Both the position numbers and the translations under genes were made by a program. DNA of 64,000 bases from Streptomyces lincolnensis (GTDB lineage: Bacteria > Actinomycetota > Actinomycetes > Streptomycetales > Streptomycetaceae), in contig NZ_CP016438.1 of assembly GCF_001685355.1 (NCBI RefSeq), positions 1,364,001 through 1,428,000 on the forward strand, written 5' to 3'. Positions 34,049 through 42,080 of this stretch are shown here, one piece after another. Every line of letters starts with the position of its first letter. The stretch's first letter is position 1. The notes below the pieces were generated by a model that ran no database searches, was not told the origin of the DNA, and saw only the letters and a program-made list of their open reading frames with translations.

Positions 34049-35721
34049 GGCCGTACACCCTCCGTCGTGTCCGTGTGCCGGTCCAGGGGCAGCCCCTGGC
34101 GCCGTACCGTCGCCGCGAGCGTACGGTGTCCGCGCTGTTCGGCGAGCACGACCCTCTCGTGGGGCAGGGTGCGCTGCCACCACTCGCCCGAGGCGGCGTC
34201 GGCCGCGGCGCGCAGGTCGACCAGGGCGGCGGCGAGGCCGCGGCGGGCGGCCTCCAGGGTGCCGGGGGCGGGGCGCGGTTCCGCCAGGAGACGGGCGGCT
34301 CGCTCACGGGCCCGCTCGACGGCGGTCAGCGCGCACTCGACACCGCTGCCCGCGCGCCGGTTGGTGACGGCGACGGCCGCGACGAACCCGACCAGGGCGC
34401 CGACGACGGTGTCCGCCACGCGCTCGGTGATCAGCCGGCCGGGTTCCTGCCGGCCGGCGAACTCGGTGATGAGCAGCGCCATCGGGGTCACGCAGACGCT
34501 GCCGAGCCAGTAGTTGCGGCTGATCAGCGCCTCGGTGCCGAAGTTGAGGGCGAGACAGGTGAGGACCAGGGCCGTCGGCCCGAGGTGGGCCAACGGGGCC
34601 ACGGCGGCGAAGAGGAGGACGCCGGCGAGGTTGCCCACGACGCGCTGGACGCCCCGGCTCCAGGTGAGGGTGAGGTTCGCCTGGTAGAGGGAGGCCGCGG
34701 TGACCAGGGCCCAGTAGGGGCGGCCGACGCCCAGCGCGAGGGAGGCGTATCCGGCCAGGGCGCAGCCCACGGCGGTGCGCAGGGCGAGCGGGGTGAGCGG
34801 GCCCAGCCTGCTCCACCACGGCCGGGCGGGGGCGGCGCGTTCGGCGTCGACACCGAGGAGTTCGTCGGTCCCGGCCGGGTGCCTGCCCGCCGTCGGGACC
34901 GGTCCGGTGCCGCGCAGGGCGCGGGCCCGGGCGCGCAGCGGCTCCGGGTCCGTGTCGGCGGGGGCGGCGAGGGCGACCTCGGCGCGGACGACGAGCCGTT
35001 CGAGGGCGCGCCGGGTCGGGGTGCGGGTGCCGGCGGACAGCAGGCACTGCCAGGCTCCGTGCACGGCGGCGGCCGCGGCGGCCCGGGCCTTCGCGTGGCC
35101 GTCGGCGGTGCCCCCGGTGGCCGCGTACGCGGCGGCGGCGTTCAGGGCGTGTGCGGTGGCGCGGCGCTCCGGACCGTGCGGGCGCAGCAGGCCGGGCGCC
35201 ATGCCGACGAGCCAGGCCCAGCCGCCCGTGGCCAGGGCCAGTCCGAGATGGGCCGGGACCTGGTCGGGGGTCTGCGGCGCGAACAGGGCGGCGGAGCTGA
35301 TGAAGGTGAGGACCACATTGCCGGGCGGCCCGACACGGGTCGCGTCGCACACCGCCTTCTGCACGGCGGCCAGCAGCGCACCGACGGCGACGAGGACGAC
35401 GGCGTTCGCGGTGAGCGCGGCGGCGGCCAGGGCCACGGCGAGCGAGCCGACCATGCCGAGCACCACCAGGGCGAGGGCGCGGGCCCGCGCGGCGTACGGC
35501 CTGTTGTGGGCGTACAGCGCACACAGCGATCCGGCCATCGCGTACATCGCCAGGTCGAGCCGGTCCAGCGCCAGCAGGGTCAGATTGGGCGGGGCGACCG
35601 CCACGACCACGCTGAGGGCGGGCTTGAACCAGATGTCGGAGGGCCGGCCGAGGCGCAGGACGCCCGCCAGGGGGAGGCGGCGGACGCGCGGGGCGCGGGA
35701 GGTCGGGGTGGCACGGCTCAT
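34045..35721 (-). CDS. FUSC-family membrane transporter (aromatic-acid efflux-like)
   Basis: 558-aa membrane protein with two bundles of predicted helices separated by a soluble middle part, the pattern of FUSC/YccS/AaeB-like exporters. The N-terminal bundle starts IWFKPALSVVVAVAPPNLTLLAL; the C-terminal bundle has the FUSC block LALRTAVGCALAGYASLALGVGRPYWALVTAASLYQANLTLTWSRGVQRVVGNLAGVLL with the RxxGxxxG loop. The ATG at 35721 lies only 9 nt from a MarR-type inverted repeat and lacks an obvious ribosome site. It leads the operon with marR, which overlaps by 4 nt. Likely a regulated efflux system. Confidence 0.88.
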   Translation of the reverse strand: MSRATPTSRAPRVRRLPLAGVLRLGRPSDIWFKPALSVVVAVAPPNLTLLALDRLDLAMYAMAGSLCALYAHNRPYAARARALALVVLGMVGSLAVALAAAALTANAVVLVAVGALLAAVQKAVCDATRVGPPGNVVLTFISSAALFAPQTPDQVPAHLGLALATGGWAWLVGMAPGLLRPHGPERRATAHALNAAAAYAATGGTADGHAKARAAAAAAVHGAWQCLLSAGTRTPTRRALERLVVRAEVALAAPADTDPEPLRARARALRGTGPVPTAGRHPAGTDELLGVDAERAAPARPWWSRLGPLTPLALRTAVGCALAGYASLALGVGRPYWALVTAASLYQANLTLTWSRGVQRVVGNLAGVLLFAAVAPLAHLGPTALVLTCLALNFGTEALISRNYWLGSVCVTPMALLITEFAGRQEPGRLITERVADTVVGALVGFVAAVAVTNRRAGSGVECALTAVERARERAARLLAEPRPAPGTLEAARRGLAAALVDLRAAADAASGEWWQRTLPHERVVLAEQRGHRTLAATVRRQGLPLDRHTDTTEGVRP

Positions 35722-35729
35722 GACGACAA

Positions 35730-35756
35730 GCTTAACAAGTGTTTTACTCGTAAAGC
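35730..35756. promoter_or_regulatory. Candidate MarR operator upstream of FUSC gene
   Basis: Inverted repeat GCTTAACAAGT (35730-35740), 5-nt centre, ACTCGTAAAGC (35746-35756), with two mismatches, in an A+T-rich patch immediately before the FUSC start codon. Inside it TTTAC-TC-GTAAA forms a smaller perfect palindrome. Confidence 0.55.
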
Positions 35757-35892
35757 ATATACGTCGGGGCTGTGACCTGCCGTGCTCCGTCGAGTGCTCC
35801 CCGTGTCCTTCCTCGCGCCCGCGTGCGCTTGCGTGCGCGCCGCCGGGCCGGGGCATCGCCTCCCTGACGAACCGTCGAGCGGGGAGGTGGGT

Positions 35893-36432
35893 GTGCACGG
35901 ACCGGTTTCGCCCGGCTGGCTGCTGGTGGTGTTGTGCGCGGCGACCGGGGCGTACTGCCTGCTGCGGATGCGCAGCAGTGTCGAGGAGCAGCGCCGGGCG
36001 GCGGGCGGCGAGGCGCTCATGGGCTTCGGCATGGCCGCCATGGCGGTGCCCGCCGCCGCGTTCACTCCCCCGTCCTGGGCCTGGTCCGGCTACGCGGCCG
36101 TCTTCGGCGCGGCCGCGCTGCGGGCCTTGTGGGCGGCCCGCGCGAGCGCGCACCATGTGCACCATCTCGTGGGCAGTTCGGCGATGGTCTACATGGCGGT
36201 GGTCATGGCCCTCTCCCCCGGCGGTCATGCCGGCCACGGCGGCGCCGGGGTCCCCCTGCTGACGGGAGCGCTGCTGCTGTACTTCACGGTCTACGTCCTG
36301 CGCTCCGGCGTACGGCTGGTGCCCGCGGCCGCCGGGGGCGGGGCCGCGGGGTGGGGGGACCGGCCGGAACTGGCCCGGGCGTGCCGGTTGTCGATGGGGA
36401 TGGCGATGGTGGCGATGCTGCTGGCCATGTGA
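35893..36432 (+). CDS. DUF5134 membrane protein
   Basis: 179-aa integral membrane protein with about six hydrophobic segments and a histidine cluster, RASAHHVHHLVGSSAMVYM, followed by SPGGHAGHGG. This is the pattern of the actinobacterial DUF5134 family, sometimes next to copper- or multicopper-related genes; metal handling is therefore a guess. The GTG at 35893 has GGGAGG 6 nt upstream and gives the usual N-terminus; the reading frame continues upstream to 35782 but with non-membrane, basic residues. Divergent from the FUSC-marR operon. Confidence 0.82.
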   Translation: MHGPVSPGWLLVVLCAATGAYCLLRMRSSVEEQRRAAGGEALMGFGMAAMAVPAAAFTPPSWAWSGYAAVFGAAALRALWAARASAHHVHHLVGSSAMVYMAVVMALSPGGHAGHGGAGVPLLTGALLLYFTVYVLRSGVRLVPAAAGGGAAGWGDRPELARACRLSMGMAMVAMLLAM

Positions 36433-36446
36433 CGCGTCGCGGGGTC

Positions 36447-37220
36447 TCAGCCGTCCAGCCGGGCCGTCCAGATCTCCTCGCTGGGCCATTGCCGGGCCCA
36501 GTCGGCGGGGACTTCCGCGTAGTCCCGAGGTGTGGTCGTGGGCGCCTGGATCTCGATCAGGTCCTCGACGACGAAGCCGCAGGACCGGAGCAGGCGCAGC
36601 ATCTCGCCGTGGGGCAGGACGAACTGCACGTGGTTGCCCCGGTCCAGCCGGGCCAGGCCGAACTGCCCGCGGGACAGCGTGGTGGACGCCGTTCCGTCGG
36701 GTCCCGCGCACAGCGCGAACAGCGGCGAGTAGCGCATGAACACCAGCCGGCCGCCGGGAACGAGAAGCCGGGCCGCCTCCGGGATCCACCGGGTCGGGTC
36801 GCACCACAACGAGGCGCCGTACTCGCTGATGGCCAGGTCGAACGTGTTGTCGTCGTAGGGCACCTCCTCGGCCGTGCCCAGGACGAGGGGGAAGTCGATG
36901 CCGAACTCGGCCTGCATCGCGCGGGCGGTGGCGAGTTGCTCCTCGGATACGTCGATCCCCACCGGGTGGGCCCCCGCCCGGGCCAGCCAGGCGGAGACGT
37001 AGGCGGTACCGCAGCCCAGCTCGATGGCGCGCGCCCCGGCCAGGTCGTCGGGCAGCACGGAGACCTGTGACTCGGGAGTGGCCCACAGTCCCCACCGCGG
37101 TTCCGTCCGCGACCAGTGATCGCGGGCGAGTGGCCCGTGCCACGCCGCCGCCTCGTCGTCCCAGTAGCGCCGGTTGAGTTCCACGTGCTCCGTACCGCGG
37201 TCATGAATCATGGAGGGCAT
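36447..37220 (-). CDS. Class I SAM-dependent methyltransferase
   Basis: 257-aa methyltransferase. Motif I is AIELGCGTAYVSAWLARAGAHPVGIDVSEEQLATAR, with the acidic GID binding the SAM ribose; post-motifs NTFDLAISEYGASLW and LLVPGGRLVFM follow. The acceptor substrate is not evident. ATG at 37220 or 37211; neither has a strong ribosome site. The 3' end faces the DUF5134 gene (14 nt apart, convergent) without a visible terminator. Confidence 0.9.
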   Translation of the reverse strand: MPSMIHDRGTEHVELNRRYWDDEAAAWHGPLARDHWSRTEPRWGLWATPESQVSVLPDDLAGARAIELGCGTAYVSAWLARAGAHPVGIDVSEEQLATARAMQAEFGIDFPLVLGTAEEVPYDDNTFDLAISEYGASLWCDPTRWIPEAARLLVPGGRLVFMRYSPLFALCAGPDGTASTTLSRGQFGLARLDRGNHVQFVLPHGEMLRLLRSCGFVVEDLIEIQAPTTTPRDYAEVPADWARQWPSEEIWTARLDG

Positions 37221-37388
37221 TCGACCGGAGACTCCGGTCCTTCCACAAAGGAATTACCAACGGACGTACCCCCGGACCGAGTTCCGCTTCGGCGGCCGCG
37301 GCGCGATGTCACCCCGCGACCTCCCCGATTTCTCCCCGGGATCACCCGGGATTGGCTTCACTCCCCCTCGGTCGGCGAGGATCGTCGT

Positions 37389-38060
37389 ATGCACTCCCCG
37401 CCCGTCGACTCCCCGCCCCGTCCGCAGGCGCACCGCATCGCCGCCGGCGTCACGGGCCTTCTCGCGCTGTGCTCCGTGCTGCTGCTGGCCCTGGTCGCCA
37501 CCGAGTGGCATCCACTGATGACCTTCGACGAGGACGTCGCCGACACCACCCACCGCTGGGCCGTGGACGAACGCGGTGTCACGCACGCGTTCCGGATCCT
37601 GACCGACTGGGTCTGGGATCCCTGGACGATGCGCATCCTCTGCGCGGTCGTCGTGGTGTGGCTGGTGTGGCGCAGAGCGGACTGGTGGACGGCCATCTGG
37701 CTGGCGGTCTCCTGCGCGCTGGGCACGCTGGTGCAGCAGGGCATGAAGGCCGCGGTCGACCGCGCCCGGCCCGTCTGGCCCGACCCCGTCGACTCCGCCC
37801 ACTACGCGGCCTTCCCCTCCGGTCACGCCATGACCGCCGTGGTCGTCCTCGGCCTCCTCCTGTGGCTGCTGCACCACCACGGCGTCGGTCGCGCCCTGTG
37901 GCTTACGGCCGTGTCCGTGTCCGTGATCTCCGTCGTCGGCGTCGGCCTGACCCGGGTCTGGCTCGGCGTCCACTGGACCACGGACGTCCTCGGCGGCTGG
38001 CTCCTGGGCGCGCTGACGGTGGCCGTCGCGGTACTGATCCACCTCCGCCGCCGGGCGTGA
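37389..38060 (+). CDS. PAP2-family membrane phosphatase
   Basis: 223-aa membrane phosphatase of the type-2 phosphatidic acid phosphatase family, acting on lipid phosphates such as undecaprenyl pyrophosphate or phosphatidate. The tripartite active site is visible: KAAVDRARP, FPSGHAM and RVWLGVHWTTDVLGG, with six predicted helices. The ATG at 37389 has no clear ribosome site. An open frame extends upstream to 37116, antisense to the methyltransferase gene, and is not used. Confidence 0.9.
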   Translation: MHSPPVDSPPRPQAHRIAAGVTGLLALCSVLLLALVATEWHPLMTFDEDVADTTHRWAVDERGVTHAFRILTDWVWDPWTMRILCAVVVVWLVWRRADWWTAIWLAVSCALGTLVQQGMKAAVDRARPVWPDPVDSAHYAAFPSGHAMTAVVVLGLLLWLLHHHGVGRALWLTAVSVSVISVVGVGLTRVWLGVHWTTDVLGGWLLGALTVAVAVLIHLRRRA

Positions 38061-38100
38061 CCTCCGCGGTGATCCACCCGCCGCGGGGAACACCGCTTCG

Positions 38101-38106
38101 TAGGAT
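38101..38106 (+). promoter_or_regulatory. -10 box TAGGAT of a probable leaderless HAD transcript
   Basis: TAGGAT ends exactly 6 nt before the ATG at 38113, the spacing expected when transcription starts at the start codon. A -35 box is not convincing. Confidence 0.5.
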
Positions 38107-38112
38107 CACCTC

Positions 38113-38805
38113 ATGAATGCCGTGTTGTTCGACTTCTCGGGAACCCTGTTCCGGATCGAGTCCACCGAGTCGTGGCTGCGGGCCGTGCTGGCCGAGGCCG
38201 AGGTCCTGCTCGCGGAGCCCGAGGTGCTCCGGGCGGCGAAGGCGCTGGAGCGGTCGGGTGCCTTGCCGGGCGGGGCTCCTGCCGTGCGGCGGATTCCCGA
38301 CGAGCTCGCCGCCGTGTGGGAGATCCGGGACGAGAGCGCCGAGCTGCACCGGGCCGCGTACACCGGGCTCGCCCGGCAGGTGCCGCTGCCGGACCCCGCG
38401 TTGCACGACGCCCTGTACGAACGGCACATGACGCCGGCAGCCTGGACGCCGTACCCCGATGCCGTCGAGGTGCTGGGCGCGCTGCGGGAGCGCGGGATCG
38501 CCGTGGGCGTGGTCAGCAACATCGGCTGGGATCCGCGCCCGGTGTTCCGCGAGCACGGCCTTGACGCCTACGTCGACACCTACGTCCTGTCGTACGAGCA
38601 CGGCATCCAGAAGCCGGACCCACGGCTGTTCGCCACCGCCTGTGCCGCGCTCGGCGTGGAACCGAACGGCACCCTCATGGTCGGCGACGACCGGCGGGCG
38701 GACGGCGGGGCGGCCGCTCTCGGGTGCGGGGTGCACTTCGTGGACCATCTGCCGGTGGCACAGCGGCCGGACGGGCTGCGGCCGGTACTGGATCTGGTGG
38801 GCTGA
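38113..38805 (+). CDS. HAD-family hydrolase with DFSGT in motif I
   Basis: 230-aa haloacid-dehalogenase-like hydrolase. Motif I is LFDFSGTLF: nucleophile Asp7 is present but the usual second Asp, two residues on, is Ser9. Motif II is VVSNIG, motif III Lys is in QKPDPRLF and motif IV is VGDDRRAD, all intact. The missing acid/base Asp suggests slow phosphatase activity or a different leaving group, as in phosphonatase-like or dehalogenase-like members; this is inferred. Translation is probably leaderless from ATG 38113. Confidence 0.88.
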   Translation: MNAVLFDFSGTLFRIESTESWLRAVLAEAEVLLAEPEVLRAAKALERSGALPGGAPAVRRIPDELAAVWEIRDESAELHRAAYTGLARQVPLPDPALHDALYERHMTPAAWTPYPDAVEVLGALRERGIAVGVVSNIGWDPRPVFREHGLDAYVDTYVLSYEHGIQKPDPRLFATACAALGVEPNGTLMVGDDRRADGGAAALGCGVHFVDHLPVAQRPDGLRPVLDLVG

Positions 38806-38836
38806 CCCCGGATCCGGGCCACCGCGAGGAAAGCAG

Positions 38837-38856
38837 CCCCAGGACACCACCTGGGG
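38837..38856 (+). terminator. Short hairpin after the HAD gene
   Basis: CCCCAGG (38837-38843) / CCTGGGG (38850-38856) with a 6-nt loop, 32 nt after the HAD stop. A modest terminator candidate. Confidence 0.45.
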
Positions 38857-38948
38857 GTGCTCGCCCGCCTCGGACGATCCCCCGCGTCGCCCGAGGCAGA
38901 CGGCTGCCGTGACCAGCCCGTACCCGGGTCCGGTCCGGCCGTACTGAG

Positions 38949-38972
38949 TATAGTTGGCTGGCAGCCAGTCAA
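38949..38972 (+). promoter_or_regulatory. TetR promoter: -10 TATAGT overlapped by palindrome TTGGCTGGC-A-GCCAGTCAA
   Basis: TATAGT at 38949-38954 is a strong -10. It shares its last T with a 19-bp palindrome (38954-38972; 9-bp arms, one mismatch, 1-nt centre) lying 16 nt before the tetR ATG. Binding there would block RNA polymerase, so autorepression is likely. Confidence 0.65.
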
Positions 38973-38987
38973 CGCAGGAGTTACAGC

Positions 38988-39677
38988 ATGTCCCCGCGCA
39001 GCGCCTCGGTCAACGAAGAGTTGCGCCGACGTTCCCGGGAGCGGCTGCTCCAGGCCGCGGTGGAGCTGGTGAGCGAGCGCGGCTACGAGGCGACGACGCT
39101 CGGGGACATCGCGGACCGGGCGGGCTCGGCGCGCGGCCTGGTGTCGTACTACTTCCCCGGCAAGCGCAGGCTCGTGCAGTCGGCCGTGCACCGGCTGATG
39201 CACCGCACGCTGGAGGAGGCGCTGGAGCGCGAGCCGCGCACCGGCGACGGCGCGGAGCGGATGGCGCGGGCCATCGACGCGATTCTGGGCCTGGCCCGGG
39301 ACCGGCCCGTGCTGATGCGCCAGCACATGGCGGGAATCCTCCAGGCCGAGGGCTTCGTGCAGTGCCCGGAGCAGCAGCGGCTGTCCCAGCTGCTGCGCGA
39401 CACCATGGCCCGGCACGGCTCCCAGGACGTCGAAGCGGACTATCCGATGATGCGGGCCCTGCTGATGGGCGCGGTGTTCGCGGCCCTGGTCCCGGGGGTC
39501 CCGATGCCGGTTCCGGTGCTGCGGGCGGAGTTGTTCAAGCGCTACCGGCTGGACTGGGACCAGGGGATCCCGCCGGACACCGGGAAGGTGCCCGACGGGA
39601 CGGGTGGCACGGACCTGTCGAGGTTCTTCGCGACGGGGGCCGTGCCCGAGCCGAGCGCGGACGGTCAGTCGAAGTAG
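38988..39677 (+). CDS. TetR-family transcriptional regulator
   Basis: 229-aa regulator. The N-terminal HTH is ERLLQAAVELVSERGYEATTLGDIADRAGSARGLVSYYFPGKRRLVQSAV, where YYFPGKRRL corresponds to the usual YYHFxSKExL. The ligand-binding part is helical, with a disordered, Gly/Asp-rich tail. ATG at 38988 follows AGGAG. A palindrome in its promoter indicates autoregulation. The last 13 nt overlap the convergent LVIVD gene. Target genes beyond itself are unknown. Confidence 0.92.
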   Translation: MSPRSASVNEELRRRSRERLLQAAVELVSERGYEATTLGDIADRAGSARGLVSYYFPGKRRLVQSAVHRLMHRTLEEALEREPRTGDGAERMARAIDAILGLARDRPVLMRQHMAGILQAEGFVQCPEQQRLSQLLRDTMARHGSQDVEADYPMMRALLMGAVFAALVPGVPMPVPVLRAELFKRYRLDWDQGIPPDTGKVPDGTGGTDLSRFFATGAVPEPSADGQSK

Positions 39678-41161
39678 TCCGGCTGCGTCTGGACGTTCAG
39701 CTCGTTCACCCTCACCCACTTCGCGGGATCGGTGCGCCGGTCGTTGATCTTCAGGACGTCGAAGCCCCTGGCGTACTCGTTGGAGTAGATGTAGCCGTTG
39801 TAGTAGTACGCCGACCACGAACCGCCCGACTTGATCGTGTCCGTGGTGAGCGGGCCCCGGTCGAAGTAGGCGATCTCCTTCGGGTTGTCCGAGTCGGTGA
39901 AGTCCCAGACGGAGACGCCGCCCTGGTACCAGCCCTGGACCATGATGTCCCGGCCCTTGACCGGGATCAACGAGCCGTTGTGGGCCACGCAGTTCTCGGT
40001 GTTCGCCTGGTGCCGGGGAATCTTGAAGTAGCTGCGGAAGGCGAGCTTGCGCCTGTCACCCTTGCCGACGATGTCGTAGATGCCGTCGGCGCCGCGGTTC
40101 GGGCCGATCTCCGCGTTGCAGGTGGCCGCGCCGCCGCCGCCCAGTTCGTCGGTGAAGACGACCTTGTTCGCCTTCTGGTTGAAGGTCGCCGAGTGCCAGA
40201 ACGCGAAGTTCACGTCGTCCCGGATCCGGTCGATGACCTTCGGCCGCGCCGGGTCCTTGATGGACAGCAGGATGCCGTCGCCCATGCAGGCACCGGCGGC
40301 CAGGTCCTGGGAGGGAAGCACCGTGATGTCGTGGCAGCCGGTGGTCTTGCGCACGCCTCCGGGCGGACCCGGGTTGCCGCCGCCGTCCGGGCCCTCACCG
40401 GGGAAGAGCACCGGGAAGTCCACGACAGCCGCCTTCTGCGGCGCCTTGCGCGGCACCTTGATGACGGAGATGCCGTCGTGCGGGGGCTGGCAGTCGGGGT
40501 AGGTGGCGTCCGGCGAGTACGAGGAGACGTAGAGGTAGACGTTCTTGCGCTCCGGCACCAGCGTGTGGGTGTGCGAGCCGCAGGCGGTCTCGACCGCGGC
40601 GACGTACTTCGGGTTGCGCTTGTCGCTGATGTCGAAGACCTTCATGCCCTCCCACGAGGACTTCTCGGTCGGCGGCTGTGTCGTGCTGCTGCAACTGCTG
40701 TCGCTGCGCGAGGAGTCGGTGGACAGGAAGAGCAGGTCGCCGGAGACGGAGATGTCGTTCTGCGAGCCCGGGCACAGGACCTGGGACACGGTCCTGGGTG
40801 CCCTCGGGTTGCTGATGTCGAAGATGCGGAAGCCGTCGTAGTTGCCGGCGAAGGCGTACCTGCCCTGGAAGGCGAGGTCCGAGTTGGTGTCCTTGAGCAC
40901 GTCCTTGGGGACGAACGCCAGGTGCTCGATGTTCTTCGAGTGGACGATCTCGTTCTGGCCGGGTATGTCACCCGCGGCTATCGCCGACTCCACCTCGGCC
41001 CGGGTGCTCTTGGACACCTCCTCGCTCGCGGCGGGGCCGTCCCCCGGGTCGGGGGTCGCGGCGGCCGGCCCGGCGGTCAGCAGCGCGGCCAGGAGGCCGA
41101 CGGCTGTCGCGGCAACTCCCAGACGTCTGTAGCGCGTTCGGGACTCTTTCAACAGGATCAC
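39665..41161 (-). CDS. Secreted LVIVD-repeat beta-propeller protein
   Basis: 498-aa exported protein. An N-terminal signal (VAATAVGLLAALLTAGPAAA) precedes repeated beta-propeller blades with LVIVD-like strands: GFRIFDISNPRAPRTV, GMKVFDISDKRNPKYV, GISVIKVPRKAP, GVSVWDFTDSDNPKEI, GFDVLKIND. Several cysteines and a CHDIT/HSATF/NCVAHN series of histidines line the blades. The family has no settled function. The start is taken as GTG 41161 because GGAGGAAAC lies 4-5 nt in front; the ATG at 41173 overlaps that ribosome site. Divergent from the DUF305 lipoprotein gene, with which it may act at the cell surface. Confidence 0.87.
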   Translation of the reverse strand: MILLKESRTRYRRLGVAATAVGLLAALLTAGPAAATPDPGDGPAASEEVSKSTRAEVESAIAAGDIPGQNEIVHSKNIEHLAFVPKDVLKDTNSDLAFQGRYAFAGNYDGFRIFDISNPRAPRTVSQVLCPGSQNDISVSGDLLFLSTDSSRSDSSCSSTTQPPTEKSSWEGMKVFDISDKRNPKYVAAVETACGSHTHTLVPERKNVYLYVSSYSPDATYPDCQPPHDGISVIKVPRKAPQKAAVVDFPVLFPGEGPDGGGNPGPPGGVRKTTGCHDITVLPSQDLAAGACMGDGILLSIKDPARPKVIDRIRDDVNFAFWHSATFNQKANKVVFTDELGGGGAATCNAEIGPNRGADGIYDIVGKGDRRKLAFRSYFKIPRHQANTENCVAHNGSLIPVKGRDIMVQGWYQGGVSVWDFTDSDNPKEIAYFDRGPLTTDTIKSGGSWSAYYYNGYIYSNEYARGFDVLKINDRRTDPAKWVRVNELNVQTQPDYFD

Positions 41162-41214
41162 TGTTTCCTCCATGGTTCCGTTCGGGTGGGAACGGTTCAC
41201 GCACCACGAAGTAT

Positions 41215-41255
41215 CGTCTTCGCCATGCGCATATCAACAGACGGCAACGAAGACG
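41215..41255. promoter_or_regulatory. Spaced inverted repeat CGTCTTCG ... CGAAGACG in the LVIVD/DUF305 divergent promoter
   Basis: Perfect 8-bp arms at 41215-41222 and 41248-41255, centres 33 bp apart (about three helical turns). CGAAG also occurs at 41207-41211. On the minus strand a TTGATA-like -35 and GATACT-like -10 lie across the region. A regulator site is plausible but unproven. Confidence 0.4.
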
Positions 41256-41352
41256 TAATGAAGGTTTTTGATCAGTCACGCATGCGAGCGTGCTAGGACG
41301 GTCACCAACACTCACGAGGTGTGCCCCGTCCCGCCTGCCCCAGGAGGTCGCA

Positions 41353-42009
41353 GTGCTCTTCCGTCGCGCAACCCGCAGACCCCTCTCCGCGGTCGCACTG
41401 ACCACGCTGGCCGTGCTCGTCCTCGGGGCCTGCGAGTCCGGATCGGACGCCAAGTCGGCGACCGCGACCGGGCCTTCGGTCATCGTCCCGGGCAAGCCCG
41501 GCGAGGCGAACCGGACCATGTCGGCCGAGGGCGCGGAGGCGCAGCGCGTCGACGACGACACCCCCAACTCGGCGGACCTCACCTATGCCCGGACGATGAT
41601 CGCGCACCACGCCCAGGCCCTGGAGATGACCGAACTGGTCCCGGACCGGGCCGAGTCGGCGAAGCTGAAGTCCCTCGCCGAGCGGATCTCCGCGGCACAG
41701 GGACCCGAGATCGAGGCCATGCGGGGCTGGTTGGCGGAGCACGGCGAGGACAAGAAGAGCGACGGCGGCCACGACCACGCCGGCATGCCCGGTATGGCGA
41801 CCGAGGCCCAGCTGAAGAAGCTGCGCGCCGCGCGGGGCAAGGCGTTCGACCAGCTCTTCCTCACCCTGATGATCACCCACCACGAGGGTGCCATCACGAT
41901 GGCCACGCAGGTGAAGTCCCAGGGCAACAACATCCGCATCGAGGAGATGGCCGACGACGTGGTCGCCCAGCAGGCGAGCGAGATCACACGGATGCGGGAC
42001 ATGCGGTAG
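41353..42009 (+). CDS. DUF305 lipoprotein
   Basis: 218-aa exported lipoprotein with lipobox LGAC (Cys27) after a hydrophobic signal (LSAVALTTLAVLVLGAC). The mature region contains the two DUF305 half-sites: FARxMIxHHxQA-type as TYARTMIAHHAQALEM and FLTLMITHHEGAITMA, plus a histidine/methionine stretch HDHAGMPGM. The paired HH motifs form a four-helix ferritin-like bundle that probably binds metal. GTG at 41353 follows AGGAGG at ideal distance. Divergent from the LVIVD protein; the pairing suggests a common extracytoplasmic role. Confidence 0.93.
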   Translation: MLFRRATRRPLSAVALTTLAVLVLGACESGSDAKSATATGPSVIVPGKPGEANRTMSAEGAEAQRVDDDTPNSADLTYARTMIAHHAQALEMTELVPDRAESAKLKSLAERISAAQGPEIEAMRGWLAEHGEDKKSDGGHDHAGMPGMATEAQLKKLRAARGKAFDQLFLTLMITHHEGAITMATQVKSQGNNIRIEEMADDVVAQQASEITRMRDMR

Positions 42010-42047
42010 GCGGACGCGGGACCTGCGGTGAGCGGATGCGCGAGCAT

Positions 42048-42069
42048 GACGTGGGCCGCAGCCCGCGTC
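42048..42069 (+). terminator. Hairpin downstream of DUF305 gene
   Basis: GACGTGGGC (42048-42056), loop CGCA, GCCCGCGTC (42061-42069); one G-T pair. It lies between two convergent genes and may serve both. Confidence 0.5.
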
Positions 42070-42080
42070 AACGGACCTGC

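Noticed and set aside
34045..37143. A 1032-codon open frame that extends the FUSC protein upstream
   Set aside because: The extension crosses the promoter palindrome and the DUF5134 and methyltransferase genes as a low-complexity shadow; FUSC starts at 35721.
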